DNA of 64,000 bases, taken from Cycloclasticus sp. Lineage in GTDB: Bacteria > Pseudomonadota > Gammaproteobacteria > Methylococcales > Cycloclasticaceae. A model generated the notes under the pieces. It searched no databases, was not told the DNA's origin, and saw only the letters and a program-made list of their open reading frames with translations. Within the stretch, counting starts at the first letter, position 1. The number at the start of each line of letters is the position of its first letter. Below are positions 58,338 through 64,000 of the stretch, in pieces. A program made the translations under genes and the position numbers. Where the stretch lies: the NCBI GenBank assembly GCA_002733135.1, contig NVUJ01000002.1:149364-213363 (forward strand), written 5' to 3'.

Positions 58338-58465
58338 CTTAGAAAATAAATCCAGCTCAACCAGCCCATTCTCACCCATTCACTGCCGCGCAGGCAGCTT
58401 AGAAATGATCAAATACGCAAAAGCGTTCGGGTGACACGTTCACTGCCGCACAGGCAGCTGTTGTG
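58338..58465 (+). CRISPR. Remnant type I-F CRISPR array (two spacers)
   Basis: Layout: the last eight bases of a repeat (CTTAGAAA, 58338-58345); spacer of 32 (58346-58377); full 28-base repeat (58378-58405, ATTCACTGCCGCGCAGGCAG then CTTAGAAA); spacer of 32 (58406-58437); terminal repeat (58438-58465) that matches through GGCAGCT and then degenerates, as trailer-end repeats do. The repeat closely resembles the I-F consensus GTTCACTGCCGTATAGGCAG, and 32-nt spacers are I-F standard. The leader side and any cas genes would have been to the left and are replaced by the IS21 remnant. Confidence 0.88.
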
Positions 58466-58550
58466 GTCTAATAGCAAATCATGATAAACAGTATAACAAG
58501 GTGGTCAACGGGTCAGCTCACCTATTTAAAAAATTAGCAAGGAGCATTTT

Positions 58551-59585
58551 ATGGAAACGAAAATTAACAGACAATGGCGTCTTGCCACCCGTCCCACGGG
58601 CTTAATCAAAGAATTAAATTTCGAATGGCATGAGGAACCTGTGCCAAGTCCAGGCAAGGACGAAATCCTTGTCCGTAACCTCTATCTGTCGCTTGATCCG
58701 GCCAATCGAGCTTGGGTCAGGGAGGCCAAAGCATACGCTACGCCTGTGGCCATTGGTGAGGTGATGCGAGGAATAGCTATCGGTGTTGTAGAGCAATCTC
58801 ACCATGGTGATTTTCAGGCTGGAGATATCGTTAAGGGCGTATTGGGGTGGCAAGATTATGCACTGACAGATGACACTGCGTTAACCAAGTTACCAACCCT
58901 ACCCATTCCGCTGAGTGCCTACTTTGGGGTGTTTGGGATCATTGGACCAGCCGCCTATTTCGGTCTTTTAGAAATTGGAAAACCAAAAGCGGGGGAGACT
59001 GTGGTCGTTTCAGCTGCCGCCGGCGCGGTTGGGTCACTCGTTGGACAGATAGCGAAGATTAAAGGCTGTCGTGTGGTTGGTATCGCCGGTACCGATGAAA
59101 AGTGCCGCTGGATGACAGAGGAACTTGGTTTCGACGCCGCCATCAACTATAAAACCGAGCCTGTCCACAAACGTCTTAAAACACATTGCCCTAATGGTAT
59201 TGACGTATTCTTCGATAACGTTGGTGGCGCAATATTGGATGACGTATTAAGTCTAATCAATGTCAGAGCGCGTATCGCCATTTGCGGTTTTATCTCACAG
59301 TATAACGCTGTGGAACCAGAGCCTGGCCCCTATAACTTCAGAAACATCCTTGCTCAACGCACCCGCATAGAAGGCTTTATTATCTTCGATTACATTGATC
59401 GATATAACGAAGCCTATGAAGCTTTAGGAGGATGGTTGGCTGAAGGTAAAATTCAGTATCGTGTTGATGTGATCGACGGTCTTGAGAATGCCCCTAGTGG
59501 GATAAACAAACTCTTCGATGGATCAAATAACGGTAAACTCATTGTTAAAGTTTCAGAGGAACCGTTCTCTAACGCTGCGGGTTAA
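58551..59585 (+). CDS. curA: NADP-dependent medium-chain oxidoreductase (CurA/PTGR-like)
   Basis: 344 residues. Zinc-free MDR family of leukotriene B4/curcumin reductases reducing enal/enone double bonds: N-terminal NRQWRLATRPTG (about 5-16), LYLSLDPANRAWV (about 44-56), cofactor loop VVVSAAAGAVGSLVGQIAK (about 151-169) with AGTDEKC, and FFDNVGGAILDDVL. GCAAGGAGC ribosome site. It starts 86 bases after the CRISPR remnant and is probably an independent gene. Confidence 0.85.
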   Translation: METKINRQWRLATRPTGLIKELNFEWHEEPVPSPGKDEILVRNLYLSLDPANRAWVREAKAYATPVAIGEVMRGIAIGVVEQSHHGDFQAGDIVKGVLGWQDYALTDDTALTKLPTLPIPLSAYFGVFGIIGPAAYFGLLEIGKPKAGETVVVSAAAGAVGSLVGQIAKIKGCRVVGIAGTDEKCRWMTEELGFDAAINYKTEPVHKRLKTHCPNGIDVFFDNVGGAILDDVLSLINVRARIAICGFISQYNAVEPEPGPYNFRNILAQRTRIEGFIIFDYIDRYNEAYEALGGWLAEGKIQYRVDVIDGLENAPSGINKLFDGSNNGKLIVKVSEEPFSNAAG

Positions 59586-59632
59586 CAAGTCGTTATTGTC
59601 GGCTGCCGTTGTGCGTCACAGAGATATTGCTT

Positions 59633-60016
59633 ATGAATGATAAAAAAGAAACTGAATGTATTATTGTCAATACGAATGATATGCCTTGGATGCTGGTTCC
59701 AATCCCCGAACTCAATCACCAGCTCCCTGTTAAGCCTTTGTTGAATGATCCTGATACAGGTATGTTGATTAAGAAGATAAAATACGCAGCAGGCTTTACA
59801 AACACCTGGCACACTCATAATTGTGCACATGGGATGTACATACTCGATGGAATTCTAAATACGCATAAAGGAAACTTTGGTCCAGGAGAGTTCATTTGGT
59901 TTCCTGAAGGTGAGCGAATGTTCCATGGTGCGACACAAGAGGTTGATGTCACTTTTCTCTTTATTACCAACAAACCCTTCGACATCCACTTCGAACAGAA
60001 TGAGGCAGACGAATAA
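59633..60016 (+). CDS. Cupin-domain protein
   Basis: 127 residues from ATG 59633 (MNDKKETECI); an upstream GTG eight codons earlier is less likely. Single cupin: WHTHNCAHGMYILDGIL (about 62-78, metal-binding His/His) and FIWFPEGERMFHGATQ. It resembles cupins of the acetylacetone-cleaving/2,4'-dihydroxyacetophenone-dioxygenase type, with possible ring/side-chain cleavage activity, but this is inference. 47 bases after the CurA-like gene. Confidence 0.75.
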   Translation: MNDKKETECIIVNTNDMPWMLVPIPELNHQLPVKPLLNDPDTGMLIKKIKYAAGFTNTWHTHNCAHGMYILDGILNTHKGNFGPGEFIWFPEGERMFHGATQEVDVTFLFITNKPFDIHFEQNEADE

Positions 60017-60394
60017 CATATAGTTTAAGTCGCAATTCCATTTACAGTACCCTTTTCGGACGGATTGTCAGGGACAAATAATGGTTTTGGTCTTGCGATA
60101 CTCTCTTCTACTAAGATTCACCAACAATTAAGTGGACTTTACCTCCTTATTCAGCACCTTGTAACTATGCCACTACAGGTGAATGATGAATTTATGAAGG
60201 CGGTGCTGTTAACTAAGAAAGGTGTTTTGAGCCTTACCCCAGACGCCTATTACGAGTTGTGTCTTATGCGCTAATGACGATTAATGGTTTTATCTGAATA
60301 AACTAAAACAAGCTTGCGATAACTTAGTTTGTTATGCGTAAGTGAAAATACATAACGAACCTTGACCCATCCTTGACCCGAAAATTTTAGGTAT
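60017..60394. other. Interval without a supported gene
   Basis: 378 bases between the cupin gene and the tRNA-Asn remnant. A 69-codon TTG-start ORF (60065-60274) has no ribosome site and no recognisable family features; it may be a decayed gene fragment. Nothing else stands out. Confidence 0.4.
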
Positions 60395-60426
60395 AAAAAA
60401 AGAGCTAGTTTGTACGCTAACTCTTT
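60395..60426 (-). terminator. Terminator hairpin of the right tRNA-Asn remnant
   Basis: On the minus strand GAGTTAG / CTAGCTC forms a 7-bp stem with a 7-base loop, followed by seven T. It corresponds in position and sequence to the hairpin at 45237-45267 beside the left copy. Confidence 0.75.
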
Positions 60427-60434
60427 GATTGTAT

Positions 60435-60518
60435 TGGCTCCTCCGACTGGATTCGAACCAGTGACACAATGATTAACAGTAATCAGGTCCATAAGGCATG
60501 ACCGTAAAACTACAGTGG
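60435..60518 (-). pseudogene. tRNA-Asn(GUU) remnant with intact 3' half
   Basis: On the minus strand the last 46 bases (60435-60480) are a perfect-looking tRNA-Asn 3' half: the ACTGTTAATCA anticodon arm, TGTC, ACTGGTTCGAATCCAGT T-arm, CGGAGGA and GCCA. The 5' half is not normal: about 38 bases separate the anticodon arm from a CCACTGTAG-like 5' end instead of 30, and the D-arm is unrecognisable. This looks like an attachment-site copy or a tRNA gene damaged by insertion. Confidence 0.7.
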
Positions 60519-60632
60519 TTTATTCTATTTCATACGCTTTTATACTTCTTTACAATTCCTATAACTTCCTTTAGCCTATGTTTTGCAAGGAGTTATAAGA
60601 AGTATGCAGTTGTTAGATAAAGTCTAAAGCGA

Positions 60633-60677
60633 ACTTTTAATGCGATGGTCGCGCGTTCGAATCGCGCAGACCCACCA
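60633..60677 (+). pseudogene. tRNA-Lys(UUU)-like 3' half
   Basis: ACTTTTAAT (anticodon loop with TTT), ATGGTC variable region, a perfect T-arm GCGCGTTCGAATCGCGC and a GACCCACCA 3' end match the second half of bacterial tRNA-Lys, with one base missing in the acceptor strand. The preceding 32 bases do not fold as the 5' half. Probably another integration scar; a divergent functional tRNA is unlikely. Confidence 0.5.
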
Positions 60678-60902
60678 TTTATTTCCTTTGGCGTAAGGAT
60701 TTAAGTTTTTATTAACTACCTACTAAATAACCGACTACATAGGTCATATTTTTCTCTAAAAAGAGAATAGATAGGTGCTGTTTTTATATCAAAAAAATCG
60801 CTTTAAAAAGAACCAAACCGCTTTCGCTCCAGTCAACTCCCCTTTTTTTCTTTTAAATCATATCTTTATATAGCATCAATTTCTATTTGCTTATGAAGTA
60901 AC

Positions 60903-60934
60903 AACATAGTGGCACGATGCATTATCACTATGTT
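60903..60934. promoter_or_regulatory. Inverted repeat upstream of the TetR gene (possible operator)
   Basis: Perfect 9-bp arms AACATAGTG and CACTATGTT separated by 14 bases, ending 21 bases before the TetR start codon. The position suits autoregulation. Its sequence differs from the palindrome near the dioxygenase gene, so the two may not bind the same protein. Confidence 0.45.
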
Positions 60935-60955
60935 TTACGTTAATGGGTATGGAAA

Positions 60956-61519
60956 ATGTCAAAGGCTTTATTTAAAAAAAATAAGATTTTCGACCTGGCT
61001 TTAGAGTTGTTTTCAACAAAAGGCTATAAAGCTGTCACGATGAGACAAATTGCCATTAAATCGACTGTTAGCGTTGGTTCTCTCTATATTCACTATAAAT
61101 CGAAGTCTGACTTATATGACGCTGTTCTTGAAAATGTTTTTCTTGAACATTCTAAGTTATGGAAAAGAGGCTATGGTTCGAGTGAGTCATTATCAGAAAG
61201 AATTTACCATTGCATCAACATTTTTTGTCAATTTTTAAATGATAACCCTAATGTTACAAAGCTTCTTAAACGTGAACAATTGGATGCGGATCCAAAACGC
61301 ATCAAAAAGCTAGCAGAACAAGCTTTATCGGATGAATATAACTATTTAAAATCTCTAGTTAAAGAAGCTGATTCTCAGTGTGACGCTGACATTGTTACGG
61401 TGCTTATTTTTGGTATGGCGCTGAATTACTATGAAACGATAGAATTTAGACGTTTTCCCCTGGCTCTAATTTCCATATTAATAACCCTGACTTGGTTTCA
61501 AACCAGATTTTCCAAATGA
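60956..61519 (+). CDS. TetR/AcrR-family transcriptional regulator
   Basis: 187 residues. N-terminal TetR HTH: IFDLALELFSTKGYKAVTMRQIAIKSTVSVGSLYIHYKSKSDLYDAVL (about 12-59). The C-terminal ligand domain is helical and not classifiable. It lies directly upstream of the Rieske dioxygenase gene, which makes that gene its likely target. Confidence 0.9.
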   Translation: MSKALFKKNKIFDLALELFSTKGYKAVTMRQIAIKSTVSVGSLYIHYKSKSDLYDAVLENVFLEHSKLWKRGYGSSESLSERIYHCINIFCQFLNDNPNVTKLLKREQLDADPKRIKKLAEQALSDEYNYLKSLVKEADSQCDADIVTVLIFGMALNYYETIEFRRFPLALISILITLTWFQTRFSK

Positions 61520-61607
61520 TGACGGGCAGACTAAATCTAAATGATGTTTAACCGCCAACATTACCTCATAGGGTAGTAAATATTAGCTTGAGGTGATTAA
61601 TGTCAGG

Positions 61608-61662
61608 TTTGTGAACAGATGTTCATAAATTTATTGACTTCAACCTTGCTAGTAAATTAGTC
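61608..61662 (+). promoter_or_regulatory. Palindrome and promoter of the Rieske dioxygenase gene
   Basis: TTTGTGAACA-GA-TGTTCATAAA (61608-61629) is a 10-bp inverted repeat with one mismatch, immediately upstream of a -35-like TTGACT (61634-61639) with a weak -10 (TTAGTC) 17 bases on. It suits binding by the adjacent TetR-family regulator as activator or repressor (inference). Confidence 0.5.
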
Positions 61663-61693
61663 TGATTAAAACGCGTAAATTCAGGAGTCTGTT

Positions 61694-62947
61694 TTGACAA
61701 AGCAAACTAGAAGTATCGACACTCTAGATTGGAGTGATGTAACGAAGGTTCCTTTTCAAGTGTACACGGATGAAGAAATTTATAAACTCGAGCAAGAGTT
61801 AATATTTCGCGGAAATACGTGGAGTTTTGTTGCTTTAGAATCTGAACTACTAGAATGGTTTAGCTATAAAACAACGTTTGTTGGCGATGTGCCAGTAGTG
61901 GTAACAAGAGATGATAAAGAACAATTCCATGCTTGGGTCAATCGCTGCTCGCATCGCGGGGCCGAAGTGTGCCGAAAACGTCATGGTAAATCAGAAGATG
62001 GGACCTTCACTTGCGTTTATCACCAGTGGTCTTTTGACGCAAGTGGTGAATGTCTTAGTGTTCCATTTCGACGAGGTCACAACGGCAAAGGTGGTTTTCC
62101 AAAGGATTTTAAGCCGAGTGATAGACCGCTACAACAGTTAAAAGTAGAAACTTTAGGTGGTCTAATCTTCGCGAGTTTTTCTGATGACGGCCCCTCTCTT
62201 GAAAAGTACCTGGATCCAGAAATGAAAAAAATGATGGGTCGGGTATTGTGTAAACCATTGGTGTATTTGGGCGTTACTCGTCAATATATTAGTGCCAATT
62301 GGAAGTTATATACAGAGAATACTAAAGACCCTTATCACGCGAGTTTGTTACATCTGTTCCACGCTACCTTTGGTGTATATCGTTCTACTATGGGCGGAGG
62401 TACGCAACCCGGCGGTCCATTAGGTATGCACAGTTTGTTGAGTGCTTACACGATTGAAAATGAAGACAAGACGGAGTATGAGAAAGGTGATTTACGTACC
62501 TATGATACAGACATAAAACTGATGGATACGTCTGTATTACGTGTGACGCCAGAACTTGAACCTGTTTTTACTAATCATATTCAGTCGATTTTCCCATCAA
62601 TGGTGCTACAACAAATTCATAATACCTTGGCAGTACGACAAATCTTACCCAAAGGCGTTAATCAGTTTGAATTGATTTTTCATTTCTTTGGATATGAGGA
62701 CGATACACCAGAGTTAAGATCGGAAAGAATAAGGCAGATGAACTTGGTAGGCCCGGCTGGATATATTTCAATGGAGGATGGAGAGGCAACTGAGCTGGTC
62801 CAAAATGCTATAAAAGGGGATTCTAATCACCATTCATTAATGGCAATGGGGGAAGACGGTGATGAGGGGACTTTGTTGACTGAGGCAGTATTAAGGTCAT
62901 ATTGGAAAGGGTATAGAGACATTATGGGTGTTAGTAAGGCTTCATAA
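61694..62947 (+). CDS. Rieske aromatic ring-hydroxylating dioxygenase, alpha subunit
   Basis: 417 residues. Rieske domain with CSHRG (about 85-89) and CVYHQW (about 105-110) as [2Fe-2S] ligands, then a catalytic domain with the mononuclear-iron segment NTKDPYHASLLHLFH (about 213-227; His, His) and the bridging Asp. The sequence is closest in feel to anthranilate/salicylate-type dioxygenase large subunits. TTG start with AGGAG. No beta subunit, ferredoxin or reductase gene follows; it would need partners from elsewhere in the genome. Confidence 0.88.
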   Translation: MTKQTRSIDTLDWSDVTKVPFQVYTDEEIYKLEQELIFRGNTWSFVALESELLEWFSYKTTFVGDVPVVVTRDDKEQFHAWVNRCSHRGAEVCRKRHGKSEDGTFTCVYHQWSFDASGECLSVPFRRGHNGKGGFPKDFKPSDRPLQQLKVETLGGLIFASFSDDGPSLEKYLDPEMKKMMGRVLCKPLVYLGVTRQYISANWKLYTENTKDPYHASLLHLFHATFGVYRSTMGGGTQPGGPLGMHSLLSAYTIENEDKTEYEKGDLRTYDTDIKLMDTSVLRVTPELEPVFTNHIQSIFPSMVLQQIHNTLAVRQILPKGVNQFELIFHFFGYEDDTPELRSERIRQMNLVGPAGYISMEDGEATELVQNAIKGDSNHHSLMAMGEDGDEGTLLTEAVLRSYWKGYRDIMGVSKAS

Positions 62948-62975
62948 ACTAAAATAATTATTAAGGGTTAAATGA

Positions 62976-63799
62976 ATGAACGAAACAGATTTTGAAAAAT
63001 ATATATCGATGTAAATGGTGTTAAAACTTGTTATATAGAAGTGGGTGAGGGTGAACCAGTTATTTTGATTCATGGTGGTGGGGCAGGGGCTAATAGTTAC
63101 GGCAACTGGTTTGCATGTTTGCCTTTATTTGGCAAGAAGTTTCGTGCTATTGCGATTGATATGATCGGCTTTGGACAATCTGAAAGCCCTGCGGTGATCG
63201 GTGCGGACTACTCTCAAAAAACCCGTTATGATCATTTGGCCGGATTTATTAAACCGATGGGGTTTGAAAAAGCAACATTGGTAGGAAACTCGATGGGTGG
63301 TGCCACTGCAATGTGGGATTGCCGTTGAATACCCAGAGCTGGTCGATAAGCTTATTTTAATGGGAAGCGCTGGTCTTAATGCCGAAATTTCTGAGGCGCT
63401 TATGCCGATTTTGAAATACGACTTTACCGAAGAGGGCATGGTAAAATGGTCCAAACGCTAACCAATGATGATTTTGTGATTACTGAAGAGAAGATCAATT
63501 ACCGTCATACTAATTCGATAGACCCTAGCAATGAAGAAGCCTACGGCAATGTAATGGAGCGGATTAAATCACAAGGTGGCTTGTTTTATGAAGATGACTT
63601 TATTTCAAAAGTGACACAAAAAACACTGGTTGTTAATGGTAAAAATGATTTGGTCGTGCCATTAAGTCATGCCTATAGATTTTTAGAATTAATTAATGAT
63701 TCATGGGGTTACATTGTGCCTCACTGTGGTCATTGGGCGATGATTGAGCAGCCTTCAGACTTTGCTTCGGCAGTTAGCCGGTTTATTGAGTCCCATTAA
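62976..63799 (+). pseudogene. Alpha/beta hydrolase (meta-cleavage product hydrolase type), three frameshifts
   Basis: Pieced-together protein: MNETDFEKYI, then DVNGVKTCYIEVGEGEPVIL, IHGGGAGANSYGNWF (oxyanion HGGGAGA), nucleophile elbow GNSMGGATAM, then VEYPELVDKLILMGSAG and, at the end, catalytic-Asp VNGKNDLVVP and His CGHWAMIEQP. The frame breaks at about 63003 (2 extra bases), about 63315 (1 extra base) and about 63445 (1 base lost in an A run). The family hydrolyses 2-hydroxy-6-oxo-dienoates after ring cleavage, so this belonged to an aromatic pathway with the preceding dioxygenase. Confidence 0.85.
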
Positions 63800-63818
63800 G
63801 ATAAAGGAGGGCAGATGT

Positions 63819-63998
63819 CTAATGTCTTCGTTGTCGATTGTAAAACACTTCAATATATTCAAACAAACTTTGTTTTGCTTGTTGTCTTGTTCGGTAATCT
63901 TCATCAACAACCAGTTTCGTGTTGTTACGCTCACTCATTGCTCAGCCTATGACTTGACGTGAGTATAAATCAAGCATCATTGCAAGGTACAGCCAGAG
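63819..63998 (-). pseudogene. IS3-family OrfB transposase remnant, continuing past the window
   Basis: Read on the minus strand from 63998: LWLYLAMMLDLYSRQVIG-stop-AMSERNNTKLVVD is the second-Asp region of IS3 OrfB (usual W replaced by TGA at 63942-63944). It is joined after an internal deletion to EDYRTRQQAKQSLFEYIEVFYNRQRRH, the OrfB C-terminal segment with the last catalytic Glu region missing. A stop follows at 63819. The element is dead at this end. Confidence 0.75.
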
Positions 63999-64000
63999 CC

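Noticed and set aside
60065..60274. 69-codon ORF after the cupin gene
   Set aside because: TTG start, no ribosome site, no family resemblance.

Overview
The window reads as the chromosome of a marine-type gammaproteobacterium: moderately AT-rich, with dense co-directional operons of gammaproteobacterial gene order (rnr-rlmB, rpsF-rpsR-rplI-dnaB-alr-radA, scpA-scpB-rluB, tsaB next to yoaA, a sodium-pumping oxaloacetate decarboxylase oadGAB). The FadL/FadD pair, an aromatic ring-hydroxylating dioxygenase and a meta-cleavage-type hydrolase remnant suggest a hydrocarbon degrader. A relative of Cycloclasticus (Piscirickettsiaceae/Thiotrichales) is my best guess, but that is inference and not a database result.

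Region by region. 1-5.8 kb: fatty-acid/aliphatic uptake and activation (fadD running off the left edge, fadL), a crotonase, an SDR and a UDP-sugar dehydrogenase. 5.8-21 kb: housekeeping (RNase R, RlmB, ribosomal proteins S6/S18/L9, DnaB, alanine racemase, RadA, a CorC/CNNM protein, oadGAB). 21.1-23.84 kb: a small decayed genomic island inserted in the 5' end of dusA. It is bounded by a perfect 20-bp direct repeat, still carries the N-terminal piece of its integrase, and holds two tandem integron-type gene cassettes (a Panacea-type toxin-antitoxin pair and a DUF4258/HTH toxin-antitoxin pair) separated by an attC-like site. 23.8-45 kb: housekeeping again (dusA, folE, hemH, a GGDEF-EAL protein, PBP1b, YoaA helicase, TsaB, trpS, ScpAB, RluB, SufT, glnS).

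45.27-60.52 kb is flanked by two decayed tRNA-Asn copies, each still followed by its own terminator hairpin. It holds NfeD/slipin membrane-quality genes and then a compact, apparently single-operon defence-like locus (49.1-57.4 kb): PLD-helicase, 64-aa protein, DndD-like SMC ATPase, DndE-like protein, a 799-aa protein fusing an RNA-polymerase alpha-CTD-like domain, a sigma region-4-like domain and several winged helices, a GIY-YIG nuclease, and a DGQHR (DndB-like) protein. The last gene is cut by an internally deleted IS21-family element whose other end lies inside a repeat of a type I-F CRISPR array. Only two 32-nt spacers of that array survive, with no cas genes. The defence locus is the most interesting system in the window. 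It resembles DNA-phosphorothioation (Dnd) systems but has no visible dndC/dndA, possibly because the IS21 event deleted the flanking DNA.

60.4-64 kb is a second accessory junction. It contains tRNA-Asn and tRNA-Lys remnants, a TetR regulator with two good palindromes near it, an orphan Rieske dioxygenase alpha subunit, a hydrolase pseudogene with three frameshifts, and a decayed IS3-family transposase at the right edge.
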